Positions 1 through 7,436 of a stretch of 64,000 nt of DNA are shown here, in pieces. The stretch is from assembly GCA_033283175.1 (NCBI GenBank), contig JAWMQM010000003.1, positions 186,001 to 250,000 of the forward strand, read 5' to 3'. The translations under genes were made by a program, and so were the position numbers. Position 1 is the stretch's first letter; each line of letters starts with the position of its first letter. This DNA comes from Pseudomaricurvus sp033283175. Lineage in GTDB: Bacteria; Pseudomonadota; Gammaproteobacteria; Pseudomonadales; Cellvibrionaceae. Under the pieces are notes generated by a model. That model was given only the letters and a program-made list of their open reading frames with translations, ran no database searches and had not been told where the DNA came from.

Positions 1-1658
1 CTGCTGTCGCGACGGGTAACCGGCCACTGCTGGGGGCTGAGCTGGTTGTATTCGCTGCCTGTCAGCCCCACCAGTCCCGTCAGGTCCAGGTCGCGCTTGG
101 GGCGCTGGCGATTGTCGCGGTTGTCGAGCCCGGTCATGCGGGCGTACTCGTCGAAGACTTGCCCTTCGTGCAGGTAGCTGAAGGCCTCACCAAAGCCCAT
201 GCGTTTCGCCACTTCACACATGATCCACCAGTCGGGCTTGCCTTCACCGGGGGTGGGGAGCAGGCGCCGCTGGCGGGAGATGCGGCGCTCGGAGTTGGTG
301 ACGGTACCGGACTTCTCACTCCAGCCCTGGGCTGGCAGCAGCACATCGGCACAGCGGGTGGTGTCAGTGTCGGCAATACAGTCAGAGACCACCACCAGCG
401 GGCAGTTTTGCAGCGCGCGGCGGATCTTGTCCGCATCCGGCAGGCTCACTACCGGGTTGGTCGCCATGATCCACACCGCCTTTATCTCGCCACGATCAAT
501 GGCGTCGAACATGTCGACGGCTTTCAGCCCCGGTTTGGGGGTCAGGCGTTCGGTGTTCCAGAAGTGGCTGATCAGGCGATGGTGCTCGGGGTTGTCGAAC
601 TCCATGTGGCAGGCGAGGGTGTTGGAGAGTCCGCCTACCTCGCGCCCACCCATGGCGTTGGGCTGGCCGGTTACCGAAAACGGACCGCAGCCGGGTTTGC
701 CGATACGGCCGGTGGCCAGGTGGCAATTGATAATGCTGTTGACCTTATCGGCGCCGGAGGTGGATTGGTTCACCCCCTGGGAGTAAAGGGTCATGACCTT
801 GTCGGTGTTGGCAAACCAGCTGTAGAACAGTTTCAGTGCTTCCTGTTCGCAGCCGAGGGTTGCGGCCAGTTGCTCAAGATCGCTGCCATCGTCCATGGCG
901 CACATCAGCGCACCATTAAAGCCATCGGTGTAACGGGAGACATACTCCTCATCCACCTTCTGGTGGTTGGCGAGATAGCTGAGCAGGCCGTTAAACAGCG
1001 CCACGTCGGTACCGGGCTGTATGGCCAGGTGGAGGTCGGCGATCTCGCAGGTATCCGTGCGGCGTGGATCAATCACCACCACCTTCAGTTGCGGGCGCTG
1101 TAGCTTGGCGGCCTTGATGCGCTGATAGAGTACGGGGTGGCACCAGGCCAGGTTGGAGCCGGTGATCACCAGCATGTCTGCCTGTTCCATATCGCTGTAG
1201 CAGCCGGGCACGGTGTCGGTGCCGAAGGCGCGCTTGTGGCCAGCGACGCTGGAGGACATGCACAGGCGGGAGTTGGTATCGATGTTGCCTGAGCCAATAA
1301 AGCCTTTCATCAGTTTATTGGCGACGTAGTAATCCTCGGTGAGGATCTGGCCGGAGACATAAAAGGCCACGGAATCCGGGCCGTATTTTTCCATGGTGTC
1401 GAGGAAGCTTTTGGCTACATGGTCCAGGGCAGTGGCCCAGTCGGTGCGGACACCCTTAATAGAAGGGTGCAGCAGGCGGCCGTCGGGGATGACGGTTTCG
1501 CCCAGGGCCATGCCTTTGGAGCAGAGGCGGCCAAAGTTGGCGGGGTGTTCCTGATCGCCGCGAATCTCCAGCAGGCCGTTGGCCTTTGGGCGCGCTTCGA
1601 TACCACAGCCAACACCGCAGTAGGCGCAGGTACTTTTTATCCAGGCTGACGTTGACAC
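1..1658 (-). CDS. nasA: Assimilatory nitrate reductase catalytic subunit, 3' end missing
   Basis: This is the molybdopterin enzyme that reduces nitrate to nitrite in the cytoplasm. Reading leftwards from 1658 gives an unbroken frame of 552 codons that runs off the window, so the C-terminus is not seen. The N-terminus has the [4Fe-4S] ligands C11, C14, C18 and C46 (CAYCGVGC...LCSKG). C133 in the segment NSRLCMSSS is the expected molybdenum ligand. Later segments (GSNLAWCHP, VVVIDPRRT, LATGRIGKPGCGPFS, QPNAMGGREVGG) are typical of NasA/NapA-type bis-MGD enzymes. The start is a GTG, chosen because a GGAG lies 7 bp upstream (1666-1669) and the iron-sulfur motif follows at once. It is divergent from cobA-nirB-nirD, with its own sigma-54 promoter at 1738-1754. 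The absence of a signal peptide favours the assimilatory type. Confidence 0.95.
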   Translation of the reverse strand, partial: MSTSAWIKSTCAYCGVGCGIEARPKANGLLEIRGDQEHPANFGRLCSKGMALGETVIPDGRLLHPSIKGVRTDWATALDHVAKSFLDTMEKYGPDSVAFYVSGQILTEDYYVANKLMKGFIGSGNIDTNSRLCMSSSVAGHKRAFGTDTVPGCYSDMEQADMLVITGSNLAWCHPVLYQRIKAAKLQRPQLKVVVIDPRRTDTCEIADLHLAIQPGTDVALFNGLLSYLANHQKVDEEYVSRYTDGFNGALMCAMDDGSDLEQLAATLGCEQEALKLFYSWFANTDKVMTLYSQGVNQSTSGADKVNSIINCHLATGRIGKPGCGPFSVTGQPNAMGGREVGGLSNTLACHMEFDNPEHHRLISHFWNTERLTPKPGLKAVDMFDAIDRGEIKAVWIMATNPVVSLPDADKIRRALQNCPLVVVSDCIADTDTTRCADVLLPAQGWSEKSGTVTNSERRISRQRRLLPTPGEGKPDWWIMCEVAKRMGFGEAFSYLHEGQVFDEYARMTGLDNRDNRQRPKRDLDLTGLVGLTGSEYNQLSPQQWPVTRRDS

Positions 1659-1737
1659 AGTTGGACTCCGTTAAAAATTCAAGCTCTGAGCTGTTCTGTT
1701 TAATTAGTGACTGCTCTGCGCAGCAATACTCTGTTTG

Positions 1738-1754
1738 AGCAATAAGCGAGCCAA
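1738..1754 (-). promoter_or_regulatory. Sigma-54 promoter of nasA
   Basis: On the minus strand the sequence TTGGCTCGCTTATTGCT has the invariant GG and GC separated by exactly 10 bases (CC at 1751-1752 and GC at 1739-1740 on the plus strand). Transcription would start near 1727, leaving a leader of about 70 nt before the nasA GTG. Similar boxes precede cobA, narK and the RNA locus at 51.5 kb, which supports the call. Confidence 0.72.
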
Positions 1755-2091
1755 CTTCTGCTGCATGTGGGGCGTAGGCTGTTTAAGGAGGGGGGGATTT
1801 CGATTGTGGCGCCCAGCCCCCTGTTTTTGGTCGCTATTTGTACAGTTTGGCTTATTTTGTGTCCTCATATGGTGCATTTTAATAAATTGTCTAGGCATCT
1901 AAATTTAGGGTTCAGGAGGATTGTGCTTCATTAAAGGTTCATTTGTGGTGCATATCGCACCAAATTGAATCGTTTTTGTGGCGCAGTTTTGGCGCTTTAC
2001 GGTGCGGACGCGAAATTCTGCCCATAACCAGTATGTTTTTAACTGTTTGATTTATATGAATAAAATATTTTTTATGCACCAACTTGGAAGG

Positions 2092-2108
2092 TTGGCATCG
2101 TCTTTGCT
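2092..2108 (+). promoter_or_regulatory. Sigma-54 promoter of cobA-nirB-nirD
   Basis: TTGGCATCGTCTTTGCT has GG at 2094-2095 and GC at 2106-2107 with the canonical 10-base gap. The start point would be near 2119, so the upstream TTG at 2112 cannot be the cobA start. The first 16 bases resemble the narK promoter box (TTGGCATGATCTCTGCT). Confidence 0.78.
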
Positions 2109-2130
2109 CTATTGTCCGTGAACGCATTTG

Positions 2131-2177
2131 ATCGGCCCGGCCGATGCACAGGCTTCGCGGAGCTTCCCCCGCAGCCT
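2131..2177 (+). promoter_or_regulatory. Two-hairpin leader ahead of cobA
   Basis: The presumed cobA leader (about 2119-2207) contains a near-perfect palindrome ATCGGCC-C-GGCCGAT (2131-2145). A second hairpin follows (2150-2177), pairing AGGCT with AGCCT and GCGG with CCGC around the loop agcttccc. No U-tract follows, so it is not a plain terminator. In Pseudomonas the nitrate assimilation operon has a structured, sigma-54-dependent leader RNA (NalA), and related systems use NasT/NasR antitermination. Whether this leader works that way is not shown by the sequence. Confidence 0.35.
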
Positions 2178-2207
2178 CTGCCAAAAGGGCCCAACAGCAG
2201 AGAGCGA

Positions 2208-3044
2208 ATGAATATGCCAAGCCCGGAAATCGTAAAACTGCCAGCCTCCGCCGCGCACGCCGCCGGCAAGGTGTGGCTGGTAGGGGCCGGTCCGGGAGAC
2301 CCGGATCTGCTGACCGTAAAAGCCCTCCGTGTCATTCAGCAGGCGGATCTGATTCTGTTTGACAACCTGGTGAGTGAGGAGATCCGCGCACTGTTTCCTG
2401 CGGCTACCCGCGCCATTTATGTCGGCAAGATCAAGGATGACCACTCCATTCCCCAGCAGCAGCTCAATGAGTTGCTGGTAGAGAAGGCGCGCAAGGGGCT
2501 GAAGGTTTGCCGCATCAAGGGCGGTGACCCGTTTGTCTTTGGTCGTGGCGGTGAAGAGATGCTGCGCCTGAAGCAGGCCGGTGTCGAGGTGGAGCTGGTG
2601 CCGGGTATTACTGCCGCAGCCGGCTGCACCAGCTACGCCGGTATCCCGCTGACGCACCGGGGCATCTCCCAGGGATGCACCCTGGTGACGGCCCATGGCG
2701 AGAAGTCGCTGGATGTGAACTGGCAATCCCTGGCTGGGCTGCAGCACACCCTGGTGTTCTACATGGGCCTGAGCCGCGCCGGCATGATCAGCGCTGAGCT
2801 GATTGCCGCCGGCATGAATAACAACACCCCTGCAGCGCTGATCGAGCGCGGTTGCTGTCCGCAGCAGCGCGTGATTCGCGGCACGTTGCAGGAACTGGAA
2901 ATGCTGGTGGCAAAGCACGATGTGCAGTCGCCAGCCCTGATTGTGGTGGGGGATGTGACCCGCCTGGCAGACCAGCTCGACTGGTTCCAGGGCGACGCAG
3001 GTTACCCCGCAGCTTCAACCGAAATTCAAAAATTGACAGCTTGA
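2208..3044 (+). CDS. cobA: Uroporphyrinogen-III C-methyltransferase (SUMT)
   Basis: The enzyme methylates uroporphyrinogen III twice with SAM to give precorrin-2, the first committed step to siroheme, which is the prosthetic group of NirB encoded next door. The 278-residue protein has the first SUMT signature GAGPGDPDLLTVKALR near the N-terminus and the second signature CRIKGGDPFVFGRGGEE near residue 105. It is the stand-alone methyltransferase without the CysG dehydrogenase/ferrochelatase domain, so those steps must come from elsewhere. ATG 2208 was chosen because the sigma-54 start point lies downstream of earlier in-frame start codons and AGAGAG precedes it; ATG 2214 is an alternative. It is the first gene of the cobA-nirB-nirD operon. 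Confidence 0.93.
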   Translation: MNMPSPEIVKLPASAAHAAGKVWLVGAGPGDPDLLTVKALRVIQQADLILFDNLVSEEIRALFPAATRAIYVGKIKDDHSIPQQQLNELLVEKARKGLKVCRIKGGDPFVFGRGGEEMLRLKQAGVEVELVPGITAAAGCTSYAGIPLTHRGISQGCTLVTAHGEKSLDVNWQSLAGLQHTLVFYMGLSRAGMISAELIAAGMNNNTPAALIERGCCPQQRVIRGTLQELEMLVAKHDVQSPALIVVGDVTRLADQLDWFQGDAGYPAASTEIQKLTA

Positions 3045-3061
3045 TTTGCAGAGGACGAGTT

Positions 3062-5596
3062 ATGAGTAAGCAGCGCGTCGTAGTCGTTGGAAACGGCATG
3101 GTTGGTCACAAGTTTATCGATAACCTGATAAACCACGAGAAGGCCGATCAGTATGAAATTGTGACTTTCTCCGAGGAGTCACGCCTGGCCTATGATCGTG
3201 TGCAGCTGAGCAGCTATTTCAGCGGCGCCACAGCGGCCGACCTGGCGTTGACCGATCGTGAGTACTATCGCGACAACGGAGTGAACTTTGTTCTCAGTGA
3301 CAAGGTGGTGGAGATTGATCGCGCTGCCAAAGTAGTGGTCACCGAGAGCGGCCGCAAGGAGCCCTACGACAAGCTGGTGCTGGCCACCGGTTCCTTCCCG
3401 TTTGTGCCCCCGATTCCCGGTAACGACAAGGAGCACTGCCTGGTATACCGCACCATCGACGACCTGGGCATGATCAAGGCCTCCGCCAAGGAGAGCAAAA
3501 TCGGTGTCGTGGTGGGCGGTGGCCTGCTGGGCCTGGAAGCGGCCAACGCCATCAAGAACCTGGGCCTGGAAACCCATGTGGTGGAATTCGCGCCGCGCCT
3601 GATGGCTGTGCAGCTGGATGAGGGCGGCGGCAAGCTGCTGCGTCGCAAGATTGAAGACCTGGGTGTGAAGGTGCACACCGAGAAGGCCACTACTGAAATT
3701 GTGGCCGGTAAAGAGTGTCGCTATCGCATGAACTTTGCCGATGGCAGCCACCTGGAAACCGACATGATCCTCTTCTCCGCCGGTATCCGTCCGCAGGATG
3801 AGCTGGCTCGCAAGTTTGAGCTGGAAGTGGGTGAGCGTGGCGGTATTGTTGTGAACGATAACTGCCAGACCAATGACAAGGACATCTACGCCATTGGTGA
3901 GTGCGCTCTCTGGGGTGGTCGTATCTTTGGTCTGGTGGCTCCCGGCTACACCATGGCCAAGGTGGCGGTATCGCAGATCACCGGCGGTGATGAGCTGTTC
4001 CAGGGGGCCGACATGAGCACCAAGCTGAAGCTGATGGGTGTGGACGTGGCCAGCATTGGCGATGCCCATGGCAATACCCCCGGTGCCCAGTCCTACACCT
4101 ACAACGACGAGATTGAGCAGGTCTACAAGCGTTTGATCATCTCCGAAGACGGCACCCGCGTCGTGGGTGCGGTACTGGTGGGTGATGTCGGCGCCTACGG
4201 CAACCTGCTGCAGATGATGCTTAACGATATGGCGCTGCCCGAGAATCCCGCGGCCCTGATCCTGCCGTCCACCGGAGATTCCGCCTCCGTGGGCCTGGGT
4301 GTTGACGCGTTGCCGGACAGCGCCCAGATCTGTTCCTGCTATGACGTCACCAAGGCCGACATCAAGGCCGCCGTCGCCGCCGGGTGCACCGACATGGGTG
4401 GCATCAAATCTGCCACCAAGGCTTCCACCGGTTGTGGTGGTTGTGCGGCGCTGGCCAAGCAGGTAATGGATGCCGAACTGGCCAGCCTCGGTTACGAAGT
4501 GAAGAACGATATCTGTGAGCACTTCGCCTACTCCCGCAAGGAGCTGGCCGATATCGTTCGCGTCAAGAAAATCAAAACCTTTGATGAACTGCTCGAGAGC
4601 CACGGTCACGGTCTGGGTTGTGAGATCTGTAAGCCGGCAGTGGGTTCCATCCTGGCCTCATTCTGGAATGACTATGTGCTGAAAGATGAGCACATCGGCC
4701 TGCAGGACACCAACGACATTTTCCTTGGCAACATGCAGAAGGATGGTACCTACTCCATCGTACCGCGTGTGGCCGGTGGTGAAATTACGCCGGAAAAACT
4801 GATCGTGCTGGGTGAGGTGGCAAAAGAGTACAACCTCTACACCAAGATCACCGGTGGCCAGCGTATCGACCTTTTCGGTGCCCAGCTGCACGAGCTGCCG
4901 CTGATCTGGAAAAAACTGGTGGATGCCGGGTTCGAAACCGGTCACGCCTACGGCAAGTCTGTGCGTACCGTGAAATCCTGTGTGGGCAGCACCTGGTGCC
5001 GCTACGGCGTCGACGACAGTGTCGGCTTTGCCATCGATATCGAAGACCGCTACAAGGGCCTGCGTTCGCCGCACAAACTCAAGTTTGCGGTTTCCGGTTG
5101 TACCCGTGAGTGTGCCGAGGCGCAGTGTAAGGATGTGGGTGTAATTGCCACCGAAAATGGCTGGAACCTCTACGTCTGCGGTAACGGCGGTATGCGTCCG
5201 CGTCACGCTGACCTGTTCGCTTCTGACCTGGACCGGGAGACCCTGATCAAGTATGTGGATCGCTTCCTGATGTTCTACGTGCGCACTGCCGATCGCCTGC
5301 AGCGTACCTCGGTGTGGCTGGAAAACCTGGAAGGTGGCCTGGAGTACCTGCGCGACGTGATCATCAACGACAAGCTGGGTATTGCCGCTGAGCTGGAAGC
5401 CGATATGGCCGCCAACATTGCCAACTACCAGTGCGAGTGGAAGACCACCGTGGAGAACCCTGAGCGACTCAAGCGCTTCAAGCACTTCATCAACTCCGAT
5501 GAGGCGGACAACAGTCTGGCCTACGTGCTGGAGCGCGGTCAGCGTCGCCCGGCTACCAAGGAGGAGCGGGTGCAACTGGTGGAGCTGGTGGATTGA
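3062..5596 (+). CDS. nirB: NADH-dependent nitrite reductase large subunit
   Basis: NirB is the cytoplasmic siroheme enzyme that reduces nitrite to ammonium with NADH. The 844-residue length matches the family (about 847 in E. coli). Domain order: FAD-binding (GNGMVG near residue 10), NAD-binding (GGGLLGLE, 152-159), BFD-like [2Fe-2S] domain with C424, C426, C458 and C461, then the ferredoxin-like and sulfite/nitrite reductase domains. The [4Fe-4S]/siroheme cysteines are C640, C646, C680 and C684 (CVGSTWC and CTREC). The start ATG at 3062 has AGGA upstream and the glycine-rich FAD motif directly after; an open frame reaching further upstream overlaps cobA and is discarded. It lies 17 bp after cobA and before nirD. 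Confidence 0.97.
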   Translation: MSKQRVVVVGNGMVGHKFIDNLINHEKADQYEIVTFSEESRLAYDRVQLSSYFSGATAADLALTDREYYRDNGVNFVLSDKVVEIDRAAKVVVTESGRKEPYDKLVLATGSFPFVPPIPGNDKEHCLVYRTIDDLGMIKASAKESKIGVVVGGGLLGLEAANAIKNLGLETHVVEFAPRLMAVQLDEGGGKLLRRKIEDLGVKVHTEKATTEIVAGKECRYRMNFADGSHLETDMILFSAGIRPQDELARKFELEVGERGGIVVNDNCQTNDKDIYAIGECALWGGRIFGLVAPGYTMAKVAVSQITGGDELFQGADMSTKLKLMGVDVASIGDAHGNTPGAQSYTYNDEIEQVYKRLIISEDGTRVVGAVLVGDVGAYGNLLQMMLNDMALPENPAALILPSTGDSASVGLGVDALPDSAQICSCYDVTKADIKAAVAAGCTDMGGIKSATKASTGCGGCAALAKQVMDAELASLGYEVKNDICEHFAYSRKELADIVRVKKIKTFDELLESHGHGLGCEICKPAVGSILASFWNDYVLKDEHIGLQDTNDIFLGNMQKDGTYSIVPRVAGGEITPEKLIVLGEVAKEYNLYTKITGGQRIDLFGAQLHELPLIWKKLVDAGFETGHAYGKSVRTVKSCVGSTWCRYGVDDSVGFAIDIEDRYKGLRSPHKLKFAVSGCTRECAEAQCKDVGVIATENGWNLYVCGNGGMRPRHADLFASDLDRETLIKYVDRFLMFYVRTADRLQRTSVWLENLEGGLEYLRDVIINDKLGIAAELEADMAANIANYQCEWKTTVENPERLKRFKHFINSDEADNSLAYVLERGQRRPATKEERVQLVELVD

Positions 5597-5733
5597 GTTG
5601 GCTTGTTACTGGCGACCATTGACGCAACTGCCTGAATCATAACCTTAACGAATAACCTGAACGGGGCGGTGAGCTGCCCCTTCATCGCGGAACCGGCCCG
5701 GCGTGGCCATCCGCAAGCGAACGGAGCTAACAC

Positions 5734-6063
5734 ATGAGCGACTGGATTACTGTGTGCACGGAAAGTGATCTGACCCCCAATACCGGCCTCTGCGCGCTGC
5801 TGGGCGGGGAGCAGGTGGCTATTTTTTACTGCGGTAAAACCCGCAAGCTGTTTGCGGTTTCCAACTACGACCCCATTGGTGAGGCCAACGTGCTGAGCCG
5901 CGGCATTATGGGTTCCATTGGTGAAGCGGTGGTGGTGGCATCACCGCTGTACAAGCAACATTTCAATCTCGAGACCGGTGAGTGTCTTGAGGATACCGAG
6001 CATAAACTGAAGACTTACCCGGTGCGCCTGCACGAGGGTGAGGTTCAGATGCAGGCCGCTTGA
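5734..6063 (+). CDS. nirD: Nitrite reductase small subunit
   Basis: The 109-residue Rieske-like small subunit partners NirB in the cytoplasm. The whole sequence fits the NirD family: it starts MSDWITVC, has the central VAIFYCG and VSNYDPIGEANVLSRGI segments, and ends near a TYPVRLHEGEV segment. As usual for NirD, the Rieske cluster ligands are not conserved, so it probably carries no Fe-S centre. GGAG precedes the ATG. A strong terminator follows, making it the last gene of the cobA-nirB-nirD transcript. The 137 bp between nirB and nirD hold no gene. Confidence 0.95.
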   Translation: MSDWITVCTESDLTPNTGLCALLGGEQVAIFYCGKTRKLFAVSNYDPIGEANVLSRGIMGSIGEAVVVASPLYKQHFNLETGECLEDTEHKLKTYPVRLHEGEVQMQAA

Positions 6064-6097
6064 CCTACTCGAGCATTTAAGTTGTTCTCTGCACTTT

Positions 6098-6122
6098 GGG
6101 GCGCCTTTGCGCCCCTTTTTTT
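6098..6122 (+). terminator. Intrinsic terminator after nirD
   Basis: A 7-bp stem GGGGCGC/GCGCCCC with loop CTTT is followed by a run of seven T. It closes the cobA-nirB-nirD transcript. Confidence 0.9.
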
Positions 6123-6199
6123 GTCTTTCTTGCGGCTCCTGACAGAACCCCCTTGTCCGTAACGGGTTGCATGGTGCCTTGCCTGCTATTTCAATACTG

Positions 6200-6328
6200 A
6201 CTCGCCACTCGCCACTCGCCACTCGCCACTCGCCACTCGCCACTCGCCACTCGCCACTCGCCACTCGCCACTCGCCACTCGCCACTCGCCACTCGCCACT
6301 CGCCACTCGCCACTCGCCACTCGCCACT
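6200..6328. repeat. Heptanucleotide tandem repeat ACTCGCC, about 18 copies
   Basis: The unit ACTCGCC is repeated without visible error over 129 bp (18.4 copies). Because 7 is not a multiple of 3, the array is open in several frames and gives repetitive pseudo-peptides (…ASGEWRV… on the minus strand), which I treat as artefacts. It sits between the nirD terminator and the DUF2721 gene, ending 47 bp before that gene's start codon. In a 312-bp gene-free stretch (6064-6375), the array and the terminator are the only structures seen. Perfect arrays of this kind usually vary in copy number by slippage. Confidence 0.97.
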
Positions 6329-6375
6329 GCCGAATGCTACTCTTGCTCTCCCGGAATTTACGGAGTTAGTGCCTC

Positions 6376-6828
6376 ATGGCGTCGGTATTGAGCATCCCTG
6401 ACCTCTCCCACATTATTCAGTTGGCGGTAGCACCGGTATTCCTGCTGGCGGGTATTGCGGGCTTCCTCAACGTGATGACCGGGCGCCTGGGGCGCATTGT
6501 GGATCGTTCGCGGGTACTGGAAGAGCGGTTGGACGATTGTCTCGAAGAGAAGATGGCGGAGCGCGCCGAGGCGGAACTGAAGTTACTGCAGCGCCGCATG
6601 GGCTTGAACAACTGGTCAATCGGTTTCTGTATCCTCTCCGGCCTGCTGATCTGTCTGCTGGTAACCACCCTGTTTGTAGGTGGTTACTGGGGTATCAATA
6701 TTCGCGCCGGGATCGTACTGTTTTTCGTGCTGGCCATGATGTCACTGATTGTGGCCCTGGTGCTGTTCCTGAAAGAGACGCACCTGGCCATTCGTACATT
6801 GCGCCAGCACCGCGAGCACCGCAGCTGA
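6376..6828 (+). CDS. DUF2721 family membrane protein
   Basis: This 150-residue protein has one hydrophobic segment near residues 12-32 (IIQLAVAPVFLLAGIAGFLNV) and a charged stretch typical of DUF2721 (TGRLGRIVDRSRVLEERL, then a helical Glu/Arg-rich region). Two transmembrane helices follow near 83-103 and 110-130. The family is widespread in proteobacteria and has no known function. The ATG has GGAG 9 bp upstream. Immediately upstream lies the ACTCGCC repeat array, so changes in copy number could alter its promoter. No operon partner is evident. Confidence 0.85.
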   Translation: MASVLSIPDLSHIIQLAVAPVFLLAGIAGFLNVMTGRLGRIVDRSRVLEERLDDCLEEKMAERAEAELKLLQRRMGLNNWSIGFCILSGLLICLLVTTLFVGGYWGINIRAGIVLFFVLAMMSLIVALVLFLKETHLAIRTLRQHREHRS

Positions 6829-6928
6829 CCCCCTCCCTCCGGGATTTGAGTTTCAGGGGTGCGGTCCCAAGCCCCAACCTTTACTGAACCCGGTCGTCTT
6901 CAGGCTGGAACCTGGCAGTGGTTCGGGC

Positions 6929-7126
6929 TCAGGGTTTGTTCAGCGGGCAGGTATTCAGGCCCACCAGCTTATAAAGGGGGCAAAATCCCGCCACCCCGGT
7001 AATCAGTGGCACCAGCCCCACCAATCCCCACAGGCTTTGTGGTCCCACCACTGTCAGGCTGAGCAGGGCCAGGCCTGCAATAACGCGAATAATCCGGTCG
7101 GCGGTTCCTTCATTGGCTTTCATCAT
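6929..7126 (-). CDS. DUF2892 (YgaP-type transmembrane) protein
   Basis: A 65-residue protein beginning MMKANEGTADRIIRVIAGL with two short hydrophobic segments and the FCPLYKLVGLNTC ending characteristic of DUF2892. In some proteins this domain is fused to a rhodanese (YgaP), but here it stands alone. The start is the first of two adjacent ATGs, preceded by GAGGA; the frame extends further upstream but without homology-like sequence. Function is unknown and it is probably an inner-membrane protein. It is convergent with the DUF2721 gene. Confidence 0.83.
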   Translation of the reverse strand: MMKANEGTADRIIRVIAGLALLSLTVVGPQSLWGLVGLVPLITGVAGFCPLYKLVGLNTCPLNKP

Positions 7127-7436
7127 CTGTTCCTCGGTGGAGGCCCTGACAGGGCAGCGTGTTACCAGTGTAGGGCGCCGGTGAGCGGCGGCATTGATCT
7201 GTATCAGTTTTGACCGGGAAGCCATCGGCATAATCTGCCTCAGCGCCGGGTGGTGCGGCCGGCCAGTCGTCGTGCGGTGATTGCATTGGCGGGCGAAGTC
7301 TCTTTAGTATTGTGACCAGTTCCAATGACTGCTGCGCTGATGGAAACGGTAGCGCTGGTGTGCTGTCCAAGTCACCGGCGCGCGCAGTGTGCTCTCCTCT
7401 GTCGCGGAGGCCGGCCGATGGCTCAACAGGAGTTAC

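Larger units (their letters stand above)
1659..2207. promoter_or_regulatory. nasA/cobA divergent control region with TGGTGCA boxes
   Basis: This 549-bp gene-free stretch is more AT-rich than its surroundings. It contains TGGTGCAT at 1870-1877 and at 1946-1953, and the reverse complement ATGCACCA at 2074-2081. The middle copy is part of a palindrome, TGGTGC-ATATC-GCACCA (1946-1962). TGGTGCA is the half-site of the NtrC operator, whose usual arrangement is GCACC-N4/5-GGTGC; here the two arms of the palindrome are turned the other way round. The boxes lie roughly 115-195 bp from the nasA promoter and 15-225 bp from the cobA promoter, a range normal for sigma-54 enhancers. NtrC as the binder is inference. 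Confidence 0.6.

Noticed and set aside
1946..1962. Canonical NtrC operator
   Set aside because: The half-sites are in the order TGGTGC..GCACCA, not GCACC..GGTGC, so I record it as an NtrC-like palindrome and not a standard site.
2112..2207. Longer CobA starting at TTG 2112
   Set aside because: The predicted sigma-54 start point (about 2119) lies downstream of this codon and the added residues have no family match.
3179..4609. 476-codon open frame opposite nirB
   Set aside because: It lies within nirB on the other strand, has low-complexity Gly/His/Ala-rich sequence and no ribosome site.
6200..6328. CRISPR array
   Set aside because: The units are 7 bp and directly joined, with no spacers and no cas genes.
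5941..6391. Repeat proteins (…SGEWRVA… and …LATRHSP…) across the heptamer array
   Set aside because: Any 7-bp array gives such open frames on both strands; there is no ribosome site or conserved flanking sequence.
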